NCBI RefSeq assembly: GCF_047160095.1
Contig: NZ_AP038785.1
Location: forward strand, 62,001-126,000
Length of the DNA stretch: 64,000 bases
Reading direction: 5' to 3'
From: Rodentibacter abscessus
GTDB taxonomy: Bacteria > Pseudomonadota > Gammaproteobacteria > Enterobacterales > Pasteurellaceae
Part shown: positions 24,622 to 32,807 of the stretch, one piece after another
How the letters are laid out: the number at the start of each line of letters is the position of its first letter
Position numbering within the stretch: position 1 is the stretch's first letter
Made by a program: the position numbers and the translations under genes
Notes under the pieces: model-generated
What the model was told of the DNA's origin: nothing
The model's input: the letters and a program-made list of their open reading frames with translations, nothing else
Database searches by the model: none

Positions 24622-26691
24622 ATGACAACCCAAAACTTCTTAGTCGAAATCGGCACAGAAGAGCTGCCGCCAAAAGCTCTGAAAACATTAGCGACCGCTT
24701 TTGCGGAGAATGTAGAAAACGAATTAAATCAAGCCGGTTTGTCATTCGATAAAATCGAATGGTTTGCCAGCCCTCGCCGTTTAGCGGTGAAAGTGTTGGC
24801 ACTTGCAACACAACAGCCGAGTAAAGAAATTGAAAAACGTGGTCCTGCGGTGTCTGCGGCATTTGATCAAGATGGCAAACCAACTAAAGCGGCTGAAGGC
24901 TGGGCGCGTGGTTGCGGCATTACGGTGGATAAAGCGGAACGCCTTGCGACGGATAAAGGCGAATGGTTGGTTTATCGTGCCACCGTTGAAGGCAAAGCAA
25001 CTAAAGATTTACTGGCAGAGATCGTATCGGCAAGCCTTGCGAAATTGCCGATCCCAAAACCAATGCGTTGGGCGGACAAAAGCGTGCAATTTATTCGCCC
25101 TGTTCACACCGTCACAATGTTGCTTGGAGATGACTTGATCGAAGGTGAAATTTTAGGTGTGGCAAGTGCTCGCACTATTCGCGGGCACCGTTTCTTGGGC
25201 GAACGGGAATTTGAAATTCAACACGCCGATCAATATCCGCAATTATTGCGTGAGAAAGGTTCTGTAGTGGCTGATTTTAACGAGCGTAAAGCGGAAATCC
25301 TTGCAAAATCTCAAGCAAAAGCGACCGCACTTGGCGGCGTGGCGGATATTGACGAAAGTTTGCTTGAGGAAGTCACTTCATTAGTGGAATTTCCGAATGT
25401 ACTTACTGCGAAGTTTGAAGAACGTTTCCTTGCCGTGCCTGCGGAAGCCTTGGTTTACACAATGAAAGGCGATCAAAAATATTTCCCGATCTATGATAAA
25501 GACGGCAAATTATTACCGCACTTTATTTTTGTATCGAATATCAATCCTGAAGATCCGACAGCAATTATTGAAGGAAACGAAAAAGTGGTTCGCCCGCGTT
25601 TAACGGATGCGGAATTTTTCTTCAAAACCGATTTAAAACAAAAATTGGTCGATCGCTTACCTCGTTTAGAAACCGTGTTGTTCCAGCAGCAACTTGGCAC
25701 ATTGCGTGATAAAACCGCCCGTATTGAACAACTTGCAGGCGAAATCGCAAAACAAATTGGCGCAGATGAAAGCAAAGCGAAACGTGCCGGTTTACTCTCA
25801 AAATGCGACCTAATGACGAATATGGTGTTTGAATTTACCGATACGCAAGGTGTAATGGGAATGCACTATGCCCGCCACGATGGTGAAGATGAAGAAGTTG
25901 CCGTAGCCTTAAACGAGCAATATATGCCGCGTTTTGCCGGTGATGAATTACCGAAATCATTGGTGGCAAGCAGTGTTGCATTGGCGGATAAATTAGACAC
26001 TTTAACGGGGATTTTCGGCATTGGACAAGCGCCTAAAGGGAGTGCTGACCCATTCGCACTACGCCGTGCGGCATTGGGCGTATTGCGCATTATCGTAGAG
26101 AAAAATTTATCGCTTGATTTAGCGGATTTAGTTCAAAAATCAGCCGCACTTTTCGGTGATAGGCTCACGAATAAGAATGTTATTGAAGACGTCGTGGACT
26201 TTATGCTAGGGCGTTTCCGTGCGTGGTATCAAGACGAGGGTATTGCGGTGGATGTAATTCAGGCGGTACTTGCCCGCCGCCCGACCCGTCCGGCTGATTT
26301 TGATGCACGCGTGCGTGCGGTATCGCATTTCCGTACTTTAGATTCTGCTCAAGCCTTGGCGGCGGCAAACAAGCGTGTGGCGAATATTCTTGCTAAAACG
26401 GAGAGTAACATTGGCGAGATCAATTTAGCCGCGTGCTTGGAGCCGGCTGAAAAAGCACTGGCTGAAATCGTACTTGGCTTACAAACAGAAGTACAACCGT
26501 TGATTGCGAAAGGCGAATACACCGCCGTGTTAGATAAATTGGCTGGCTTGCGCACACCGGTGGATAATTTCTTTGATAACGTGATGGTGAATGCGGAAGA
26601 TCCTGTATTACGTCAAAACCGTTTGGCAATTTTAAATACGCTCCAAGATTTGTTCTTACAAGTGGCGGATATTTCTGTCCTTCAAGCGTAA
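24622..26691 (+). CDS. glyS: Glycyl-tRNA synthetase beta subunit
   Basis: GlyS contributes tRNA recognition to the alpha2-beta2 enzyme. The 689 residues match E. coli. It starts MTTQNFLVEIGTEELPPKAL and carries the HD-like domain segment MGMHYARHDGEDEEVAVALN and a C-terminal anticodon-binding helix bundle (VNAEDPVLRQNRLAILNTL). The subunit genes are separated from glyQ by three short ORFs and a palindromic element. Terminated by a clear hairpin. Confidence 0.97.
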   Translation: MTTQNFLVEIGTEELPPKALKTLATAFAENVENELNQAGLSFDKIEWFASPRRLAVKVLALATQQPSKEIEKRGPAVSAAFDQDGKPTKAAEGWARGCGITVDKAERLATDKGEWLVYRATVEGKATKDLLAEIVSASLAKLPIPKPMRWADKSVQFIRPVHTVTMLLGDDLIEGEILGVASARTIRGHRFLGEREFEIQHADQYPQLLREKGSVVADFNERKAEILAKSQAKATALGGVADIDESLLEEVTSLVEFPNVLTAKFEERFLAVPAEALVYTMKGDQKYFPIYDKDGKLLPHFIFVSNINPEDPTAIIEGNEKVVRPRLTDAEFFFKTDLKQKLVDRLPRLETVLFQQQLGTLRDKTARIEQLAGEIAKQIGADESKAKRAGLLSKCDLMTNMVFEFTDTQGVMGMHYARHDGEDEEVAVALNEQYMPRFAGDELPKSLVASSVALADKLDTLTGIFGIGQAPKGSADPFALRRAALGVLRIIVEKNLSLDLADLVQKSAALFGDRLTNKNVIEDVVDFMLGRFRAWYQDEGIAVDVIQAVLARRPTRPADFDARVRAVSHFRTLDSAQALAAANKRVANILAKTESNIGEINLAACLEPAEKALAEIVLGLQTEVQPLIAKGEYTAVLDKLAGLRTPVDNFFDNVMVNAEDPVLRQNRLAILNTLQDLFLQVADISVLQA

Positions 26692-26699
26692 AATTAATG

Positions 26700-26735
26700 A
26701 GGAATGGTCATTTTTCCAACGACCATTCCTTTACT
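26700..26735 (+). terminator. glyS terminator
   Basis: AGGAATGGTC (26700-26709) pairs with GACCATTCCT (26721-26730), followed by TTAC and T-rich sequence. Confidence 0.75.
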
Positions 26736-26737
26736 TA

Positions 26738-26766
26738 TAGACTTCATCTAATTATTTCTCTATAAT
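26738..26766 (+). promoter_or_regulatory. Promoter of tRNA-Ile2
   Basis: TAGACT (26738-26743), 17 bases, TATAAT (26761-26766), with the tRNA 5' end 12 bases beyond. Confidence 0.6.
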
Positions 26767-26778
26767 CAGCCCCACTTT

Positions 26779-26855
26779 CCCCCCTTAGCTCAGTCGGTTA
26801 GAGCAGGCGACTCATAATCGCTTGGTCGCTGGTTCAAGTCCGGCAGGGGGGACCA
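26779..26855 (+). tRNA. ileX: tRNA-Ile2 (anticodon CAT, lysidine-modified)
   Basis: A 77-base cloverleaf with encoded CCA. Acceptor CCCCCCT pairs with AGGGGGG, discriminator A. The anticodon arm GGCGA-CTCATAA-TCGCT and the variable and T arms match E. coli ileX, not elongator tRNA-Met, so the CAT anticodon is expected to be converted to lysidine-AU by TilS, whose gene is at 39878-41158. The all-C acceptor 5' strand starting with C1-G72 differs from E. coli (GGCCCCT). Confidence 0.9.
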
Positions 26856-27002
26856 ACATTAAATTTCTACTCTTTCGCCCTCTTACGTTTTCTTACGCTC
26901 AACCCTTATAAATACCGGCTTTTCGTTGGGTATATTTCTGTTTAATTAAGATTAAAAAATTCCCTAAAATTATTCCTAATATAGAAATTTCCACATTGAT
27001 TC

Positions 27003-27170
27003 AATAATCAGAAAGTTATAATTGCGGACAATAAAAGTCTGCAAGAATTGACCGCGCTTTTTCCATAAGGACAATGTGTTCAAATTGAGGGAATAGGGTA
27101 CGAGGTTTTATTTGAACGGGATCACATTCGATAAGTGGCAACGGAACAAATTTTTGCCTTTTTACAATAG
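27003..27170 (+). pseudogene. pldB: C-terminal remnant of lysophospholipase PldB
   Basis: One frame reads NNQKVIIADNKSLQELTALF P, TAA (27066), GQCVQIEGIGYEVLFERDHI R, TAA (27132), VATEQIFAFLQ, TAG (27168). It resembles the end of E. coli PldB (YHEILFEKDAMRSVALHAIV), an alpha/beta hydrolase. Two internal stops and no N-terminal two-thirds. In the 362 bases after the tRNA this is the only coding trace. Confidence 0.6.
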
Positions 27171-27217
27171 GATTGTAATAAATCTAAATATTTTTTTAGA
27201 ATTAACTCAAAAGGAAA

Positions 27218-27511
27218 ATGGCTATGGCACTTTCTTATGCAAAAAGCTCACATTTATCAAAAGCAATTCGTAATTTAATTGGTGTGCCGTTTTGTTTTTA
27301 CGTTGCATACTATATTTATTTTAAACTGCCGCTTATATTGGAAAGCGGGGAAAGTGTGCGAGTTCCTCGTATTGTGTGGTTAATCTATGAGGCATTTGGT
27401 GAAACCTATTTTTATCCAATTATGGCGGTAATAGCTATTTTCATTGGCTTTCTTGGTATCGGTTTAGCAGTAAAACATTTTAATGCTCACAAAGCACAAA
27501 AGAACCAATAG
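27218..27511 (+). CDS. Small inner-membrane protein of unknown function
   Basis: 97 residues with two hydrophobic segments (about 23-38, and 67-84 as IMAVIAIFIGFLGIGLAV) and a basic His/Lys-rich tail (KHFNAHKAQKNQ). The first ATG (27218) is two bases after AAGGA and the second (27224) eight bases after, so the true start may be the second, giving 95 residues. I do not recognise the family. It has its own terminator and no operon partner. Confidence 0.6.
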   Translation: MAMALSYAKSSHLSKAIRNLIGVPFCFYVAYYIYFKLPLILESGESVRVPRIVWLIYEAFGETYFYPIMAVIAIFIGFLGIGLAVKHFNAHKAQKNQ

Positions 27512-27531
27512 GTTATGTAATAAATTGCGGT

Positions 27532-27566
27532 AAAATAGGAGAGTTTTATTCTCCTATTTTAATTTC
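27532..27566 (+). terminator. Terminator of the small membrane protein gene
   Basis: AAAATAGGAG (27532-27541) pairs with CTCCTATTTT (27551-27560), followed by AATTT. Confidence 0.75.
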
Positions 27567-27637
27567 TGTTCAATAAGTCTTAGTCAAGGTATCGCAATAA
27601 AAGCATGTTTTATATTTGAACGAGAGTACATTTTCTA

Positions 27638-27733
27638 ATTAGAAATGGAGCAGATTTTCGTAAAACCCAATAACCTAAAAATCAGAAGATTAAAAATAGC
27701 TGATTTTGGATATTTATTATACCCATTTCTAAT
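27638..27733 (+). repeat. Inverted repeat upstream of the Kef-type antiporter gene
   Basis: ATTAGAAATGG (27638-27648) is a perfect reverse complement of CCATTTCTAAT (27723-27733). Inside, AAAATCAG pairs with CTGATTTT. It lies in the 346-base gap before 27858, in which I see no gene. It may be a leader structure or the ends of a tiny decayed element. Confidence 0.45.
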
Positions 27734-27857
27734 GAAAAAATTATCAGCTTAAATTTCTTATCTCTATCTTTTCCCCTATAAATTGTCATAAAAACCAAGT
27801 AAAATACTGCGGTTTCTATTTAATATTTCTTTTTTACTATTTTAGTTAGGAGTTTCT

Positions 27858-29678
27858 ATGGCTGCGGAAGGCGCGGGAGATTTGTTTCGGGTCGTTGCTT
27901 TATTAGGGGCTGCAGTGGTGGCGGTCCCCCTATTTAAACGAATCGGTTTAGGGTCTGTTTTAGGGTATCTTGCCGCAGGGCTTGCTATTGGGCCTTATGG
28001 CTTAAATGTCGTTGATGATCCGCATGCCATTATTCATCTTGCCGAATTTGGCGTAGTGATGTTCTTGTTCGTGATTGGACTTGAGATGAAACCTTCGCAT
28101 TTGTGGAGTTTGCGCCGTCAGATTTTTGGCTTGGGAAGTATGCAGGTGATTATTTCCGCTATTGTATTAACCTGTGTTTCCGTGCAGTTTGGCGTATCTT
28201 GGGAAGTCGCATTTGTCAGTTCGGCAGGGTTTGTGTTGACTTCTACTGCAATCGTGATGCAAGTACTGGGAGAGCGTAAAGAATTATCTACAAAGCGCGG
28301 TCAAAAAATCGTATCAATTTTACTGTTTGAAGATCTCCTTATTGTTCCGTTGCTTGCTATCGTTACTTTCCTTTCGCCTTTTGAAAGCACGGAAGATTCA
28401 ATGCCTTGGTGGCAATCTGCCGGTATCGCAATGTTGGCATTGACTGTGTTAGTGTGTATCGGTCGTTTTATTTTAAACCCGGTATTCCGTATTTTAGCGA
28501 ACGCAAAGGCGCGTGAGGTGATGACGGCGGCAGCTCTTTTTGTTGTATTGGGTGCAGCGTTATTGATGGAGGAAGCCGGATTATCTATGGCGATGGGGGC
28601 ATTTGTGGCAGGGGTAATGCTTTCTGAATCGGCGTTTCGTCATCAATTGGAAGCCGATATCGAACCTTTCCGTGGTTTATTGCTTGGTCTTTTCTTCCTC
28701 GGCGTGGGAATGGCATTAGACTTAAAAGTCGTGTTTGAAAATTGGCAATTGATTTTACTCGGTGTTATCGCCTTAATGCTAACCAAAGGTATCTGTATTT
28801 ATCTTATTGCCCGTCTTGCAAAAAGTACGCACAAAACCGCGTTAGAACGCGCATTGCTCATGGCGCAAGGTGGCGAATTTGCTTTTGTGTTGTTCGCCGC
28901 CGGTCTCTCTAAAGGCGTAATTGATGAAACAGTTAATGCGAATATGACGGCAATTGTTGTACTTTCTATGGTGCTTACGCCGATTATCCTTATTATTTAT
29001 GAAAAATTCGGTTCGAAAGAAAGTGTTGAAGAAATTCAACCGGATGAAATTGATGAACAACACCCGATCTTAATTATTGGAATGGGAAGATTCGGACAAA
29101 TTGTCAATGACCTGTTACGTTTAAGTGGTTATGCCACCACGATTGTGGATCTTAATCCGAAAATGATTAAAGGTTTTAATGAATATGGCATTAAATCCTA
29201 CTTTGGCGATGCTTCCCGCCGTGAGTTTTTAATCGCCGCCGGATTGGAAAAGGCGGAATTTCTTGTGGTCGCCATTGATAATAAAGAGCAGGCGTTATCT
29301 ATTGTGCATTTTGCGCGGGAAGTGAATCCTAATATAAAAATTATTGCCCGTTCTTACGATCGTTTTCATACTTTTGATTTATACAAAGTCGGTGCCGATG
29401 AAATTATTCGCGAAACTTTTGATTCGGCGGTGAGAGCCGGTAAGCGGACATTGGTTCATCTTGGTATGGAAGAAGAGGTTGCGAAAGAAGTCGCGGAATA
29501 TTATTTTCATGCAGATCGCCACGAAGTAGAGTTAATGTCTCAAGTTTATGATCCGAAAATGGGGATTTTTCGTAATCCGTTAATGCGTGATATTGCACGT
29601 GAATGCGATCAGAAAATGGCAGCAGATATTCAAGAAATCTTGTTAAGAGCAAAAGAAAGAGAAGAAGAGAGCTTATAA
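27858..29678 (+). CDS. KefB/KefC-type potassium:proton antiporter
   Basis: A 606-residue CPA2-family exchanger with about 12-13 membrane segments followed by a cytosolic RCK/TrkA-N domain. The regulatory-loop motif HQLEADIEPFRGLLLGLFFL resembles the HALESDIEPFKG loop of E. coli KefC. The RCK domain begins HPILIIGMGRFGQIV with the GxGxxG nucleotide motif. Such channels release K+ and acidify the cytoplasm in response to glutathione adducts. No KefF/KefG-type ancillary quinone reductase is adjacent. KefB and KefC cannot be told apart by eye. Start ATG follows TTAGGAG. Confidence 0.88.
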   Translation: MAAEGAGDLFRVVALLGAAVVAVPLFKRIGLGSVLGYLAAGLAIGPYGLNVVDDPHAIIHLAEFGVVMFLFVIGLEMKPSHLWSLRRQIFGLGSMQVIISAIVLTCVSVQFGVSWEVAFVSSAGFVLTSTAIVMQVLGERKELSTKRGQKIVSILLFEDLLIVPLLAIVTFLSPFESTEDSMPWWQSAGIAMLALTVLVCIGRFILNPVFRILANAKAREVMTAAALFVVLGAALLMEEAGLSMAMGAFVAGVMLSESAFRHQLEADIEPFRGLLLGLFFLGVGMALDLKVVFENWQLILLGVIALMLTKGICIYLIARLAKSTHKTALERALLMAQGGEFAFVLFAAGLSKGVIDETVNANMTAIVVLSMVLTPIILIIYEKFGSKESVEEIQPDEIDEQHPILIIGMGRFGQIVNDLLRLSGYATTIVDLNPKMIKGFNEYGIKSYFGDASRREFLIAAGLEKAEFLVVAIDNKEQALSIVHFAREVNPNIKIIARSYDRFHTFDLYKVGADEIIRETFDSAVRAGKRTLVHLGMEEEVAKEVAEYYFHADRHEVELMSQVYDPKMGIFRNPLMRDIARECDQKMAADIQEILLRAKEREEESL

Positions 29679-29692
29679 AAAACGCTAATAGA

Positions 29693-29786
29693 ATTATACA
29701 CAATCGCTTTGAGCGATTGTTATGCCTCACGGCACCGTTGGCAAGTCAACGTTCAAAATCTAAAGATTTTGTGACCGCACTTATGA
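29693..29786 (+). repeat. 95-bp three-hairpin dispersed repeat, copy 1
   Basis: Consecutive hairpins CAATCGCTTTGAGCGATTG, CGTTGGCAAG...CAACG and AATCTAAAGATT, then an uptake signal (GACCGCACTT). A nearly identical unit, with only a few substitutions and one single-base indel, is at 60705-60799. Copy 1 begins 15 bases after the antiporter stop. Confidence 0.8.
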
Positions 29787-29812
29787 GCATAAAGTGCGGT
29801 CATTTCTTTTTG
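29772..29812. terminator. Inverted uptake-signal terminator between the antiporter gene and rdgB
   Basis: TGACCGCACTTAT pairs with ATAAAGTGCGGTCA with one bulge, followed by TTTCTTTTT. It overlaps the end of the 95-bp repeat. The flanking genes converge. Confidence 0.7.
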
Positions 29813-29816
29813 TGTT

Positions 29817-30410
29817 TTATATGCTAAGTTTGGCTTTCAATATTTTCAATGCATGTGCACGATGGGAGATTTTTTTCTTCTCTTCGGTTTCTAGTTCGGC
29901 AAAAGTGCAACCTTGTTCAGGGCTGAAAAATAGGCTGTCATAACCGAAACCATTTTCGCCTTTTTCTTCAAAACCAATTACACCATGGCATTCGCCCTCT
30001 GCAATAATGGGCGAAGGATCAGTCGGATGTTGTAAAAATACGATGCAACTGACAAATTTTGCATGACGTTCCGTTTCCGCTGTATTTGCAAGTTCTGCCA
30101 ATAATTTTTGGCGGTTTTTTGCATCATTGCCCTCTTCTCCTGCATAACGGGCGGAATATAACCCCGGTGCGCCGTTAAGTGCTTTCACGACTAATCCCGA
30201 ATCATCGGCAATGGCGGGTAAACCGGATTTTTCCGAGGCGTAACGGGCTTTCAATAAGGCATTTTCCACGAAAGTTAAGCCGGTCTCTTCCGGGCTTTCA
30301 ATACCTAAATCCGTTTGTGCGATAACCTCAAAGCCAAGACTTGCCAACACATCCGCCATTTCTTTTACTTTGCCTTTGTTGCCTGTAGCAAGTACGATTT
30401 TTCTTGTCAT
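29817..30410 (-). CDS. rdgB: dITP/XTP pyrophosphatase (HAM1 family)
   Basis: RdgB hydrolyses non-canonical purine nucleoside triphosphates (dITP, XTP) to monophosphates, keeping them out of DNA. The 197 residues match the family. The start IVLATGNKGKVKEMADVL holds the substrate-binding TGN-K motif; FVENALLKARYAS and IADDSGL (metal-binding Asp) and GYDSLFF follow, then SHRAHAL near the end. It lies 20 bases after kdkA on the same strand, the arrangement I remember from H. influenzae. Confidence 0.95.
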   Translation of the reverse strand: MTRKIVLATGNKGKVKEMADVLASLGFEVIAQTDLGIESPEETGLTFVENALLKARYASEKSGLPAIADDSGLVVKALNGAPGLYSARYAGEEGNDAKNRQKLLAELANTAETERHAKFVSCIVFLQHPTDPSPIIAEGECHGVIGFEEKGENGFGYDSLFFSPEQGCTFAELETEEKKKISHRAHALKILKAKLSI

Positions 30411-30430
30411 AATTTATCCTCTGTTCATAT

Positions 30431-31192
30431 TTAATTTTGATGATAAGCGTCCGTTAAATCCGCCCAGTTTTGTTCGGTAAATAGAATGTTCAGCCTTCCC
30501 GTCTCTTTTATAAAAGAGCGATAAAGACGATTTAGGTTTTCCGTTTTCCAAAACTCCCCTGATTTTTCACCGCACTTATCAAAATCTAATAACCAACATT
30601 TTTGCCCTTGGGCGGTTTGCTGTACCAAAATATTATGAGCATTGAGATCCGAATGGCAAATTTGCAAATCGTGCAATCGGCGAATTAATCTCCCCATTTG
30701 TTGCCATATTTCTATCGGTAATGTTTCATTTGATAAAAGTGCGGTCAAATCTTGGGCGTTTTCGATTTTTTCCGTCAGAATATCCGCTTGATAACAAATG
30801 CCGAGTTGCCCTTTTTTGACACGCGCCCCAATGGGTTTCGGCACGGGTAAATCGGCGTTATGTAAACGCTGTAATAAGCGAAATTCGGTAAAACTGCGGG
30901 TATTTTCAAGGGAGGAAAAACGATAGCGATCTTTATTTAATTTTCCCCATAAGCCACCCCGATAATAATGGCGAAGTGCGCAATTTACGCCGAACCAATC
31001 TTCCGTTTGGAGAAAATATGTCGTACCGCGCCCTTTTGCAGATCCCAAAATGCACTGTTGGGATTGCCAAAATTCAGGATTAAAAAATTCCGTTTGGGTA
31101 TCGAAAGTGCGGTCAAAATTGAAGATGAAAAATTGATTGTGATGTTGATATTCAAACATTTGGGTTGGATTCTTGATAGAAAATGCCTTCAT
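30431..31192 (-). CDS. kdkA: 3-deoxy-D-manno-octulosonic acid (Kdo) kinase
   Basis: KdkA phosphorylates the single Kdo of Haemophilus-type lipopolysaccharide at O-4. The 253 residues include GSAKGRGTTYFLQTEDWFGV, LRHYYRGGLWG, the kinase catalytic segment ICHSDLNAHNILVQ (HxDLNxxN) and WLLDFDKC (metal-binding DFD). The start is uncertain: ATG 31192 gives 11 residues more than an internal ATG at 31159, which fits the remembered Haemophilus start better. It diverges from opsX, which adds the first heptose to the same Kdo, so the pair serves inner-core LPS synthesis. Confidence 0.93.
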   Translation of the reverse strand: MKAFSIKNPTQMFEYQHHNQFFIFNFDRTFDTQTEFFNPEFWQSQQCILGSAKGRGTTYFLQTEDWFGVNCALRHYYRGGLWGKLNKDRYRFSSLENTRSFTEFRLLQRLHNADLPVPKPIGARVKKGQLGICYQADILTEKIENAQDLTALLSNETLPIEIWQQMGRLIRRLHDLQICHSDLNAHNILVQQTAQGQKCWLLDFDKCGEKSGEFWKTENLNRLYRSFIKETGRLNILFTEQNWADLTDAYHQN

Positions 31193-31235
31193 TCTACTTT
31201 AAAATATCGGCAAATTAAACGATAAAGGATCTCAA

Positions 31236-32282
31236 ATGCCACTTTTTAACAAAGCCCCTAAGTCCCTCTGTATTCTTCGACTTTCAGCGGTGGGAGATGT
31301 GTGCCATGCCCTTGCCGTGGTGCAGTGTATTCAAGCCTATTATCCTGAAACGAAGATTACTTGGATCATCGGTAAAACTGAAGCGACATTATTAGAGGGA
31401 ATTCCAAATGTTGATTTGGTGATTTACGATAAAAAAACGGGTTGGAAAGGTGTCTTTAATTTATGGCGACAGCTGAAAAATGAACGTTTTGATGCATTGT
31501 TAAATATGCAAACGGCATTTCGTGCTTCCGTGCTTTCTTTAGGTATTAAAGCAAAATACAAAATCGGTTTCGGTAAAAAACGTTCGCGCGAAGGGCAGTG
31601 GTTATTTGTTAATCGGCGCGTGAATGATCCTGTTTCACAGCACGTATTAGATGGTTTTATGGCCTTTGCGGAATATATTGGTGTGCCGAAAGATGCGCCT
31701 ACCTGGCAGTTAGCCGTTTCAGAACATGATCGGCAATTTGTGCAACAATTTATAGATCCTTCACGTAAGAATTTGTTGATTTCCCCCTGTTCCAGCAAAG
31801 CAGAAAAAGATTGGTTAGTGGAACGTTATGCAGAGGTGGCGAATATCGCCAATCAGCATAATGTGAATGTGATATTTTGCAGTGCTGCGGCAAAACGTGA
31901 ATTAGAAATGGTTGAAAAAATTACCGCACTTTGTGATTTCACACCGATTAACGCGGCAGGTAAAACGAATCTAAAACAACTTGCCGCATTGATTGGAAAA
32001 GTGGATCTTGTACTTTCGCCGGATTCCGGCCCGGCGCATATCGCAACAACGCAAAATACGCCGGTGGTCGGATTGTATGCTTATCATAATCCGCGTCGCA
32101 CCGCACCTTATCATAATTTAGCAAATGTCGTTTCCGTTTATGAACAAAATGTGTTGCGGGAGTTTGGTAAACCTTCTTCCGAATTGCCTTGGGCGACAAA
32201 ACTAAAAGGAAAAAATTTGATGGCGGAAATTCAGGTGGAAGAGGTGATAACACAAATGAAAGCGTTAAATTTGTGGCAATAA
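31236..32282 (+). CDS. opsX: ADP-heptose:Kdo heptosyltransferase I (OpsX)
   Basis: OpsX adds the first L-glycero-D-manno-heptose to phosphorylated Kdo in the LPS inner core. The 348 residues are a GT9 family member: N-terminal KSLCILRLSAVGDVCHALAV with the family's D-H pair, and C-terminal VLSPDSGPAHIATTQNTPVV G (nucleotide-sugar site). Closest in my memory to H. influenzae OpsX rather than enteric WaaC. Divergent from kdkA with a 43-base shared upstream region. Confidence 0.93.
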   Translation: MPLFNKAPKSLCILRLSAVGDVCHALAVVQCIQAYYPETKITWIIGKTEATLLEGIPNVDLVIYDKKTGWKGVFNLWRQLKNERFDALLNMQTAFRASVLSLGIKAKYKIGFGKKRSREGQWLFVNRRVNDPVSQHVLDGFMAFAEYIGVPKDAPTWQLAVSEHDRQFVQQFIDPSRKNLLISPCSSKAEKDWLVERYAEVANIANQHNVNVIFCSAAAKRELEMVEKITALCDFTPINAAGKTNLKQLAALIGKVDLVLSPDSGPAHIATTQNTPVVGLYAYHNPRRTAPYHNLANVVSVYEQNVLREFGKPSSELPWATKLKGKNLMAEIQVEEVITQMKALNLWQ

Positions 32283-32303
32283 AAAAGGCACTCAAAGAGT
32301 GCC
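32281..32303 (-). terminator. Terminator of the AhpD-like gene
   Basis: Minus strand GGCACTC-TTT-GAGTGCC followed by TTTTTT. It lies immediately after the opsX stop, between convergent genes. Confidence 0.8.
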
Positions 32304-32347
32304 AATATTCGTAGGTTCCTAAATAATTAAAAACTTAAGTGGTTTGA

Positions 32348-32692
32348 TTACTCACCTTTTTGCGTGTGATAAGCTTCTAACGCGCGTAACGAATAAGTGT
32401 ATGCTGCGCCTGCATTTAAGGCGATGGACATCGCAAGTGCTGCTGCAACCTCAGCTTCCGTTGCGCCCGCTTTTACTGCTTCTTCTGCGTGAACACTAAT
32501 GCAACTTTCACAACGGGTTGTAACTGCTACTGCAAGGGCAATTAATTCACGGGTTTTCGCATCAAGCACATCACCTTCCGCAGCCGCCGCACCGAGTGCT
32601 TGATAGGCTTGCAACATTTTCGGATGTTGTTTACCAAGTGCAGCAAATGATTTTTTAACATGTGATGTATGTTCTTTCCAATCTGTAAACAT
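32348..32692 (-). CDS. AhpD-like/carboxymuconolactone decarboxylase family protein
   Basis: 114 residues, all-helical CMD domain. The catalytic motif TTRCESCISVHAEEAVKAGA holds the CxxC pair and nearby His typical of the AhpD peroxidase-like branch, which reduces peroxides or relays electrons. NAGAAYTYSLRALEAY closes the domain. The start follows AGGAGAAAATAC. It is divergent from an AraC regulator across 115 bases, suggesting that the regulator acts on it; I recall the same set in H. influenzae. The true substrate is unknown. Confidence 0.85.
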   Translation of the reverse strand: MFTDWKEHTSHVKKSFAALGKQHPKMLQAYQALGAAAAEGDVLDAKTRELIALAVAVTTRCESCISVHAEEAVKAGATEAEVAAALAMSIALNAGAAYTYSLRALEAYHTQKGE

Positions 32693-32807
32693 TGTATTTT
32701 CTCCTAGAAATCAATTAAACATATAGGTAACTTCTGTGAGCTATTATAGTTGGATTGCGGTATTATACTTGTCAATTCATCTCAATTTTTATGGCTAAAA
32801 TCTCATC

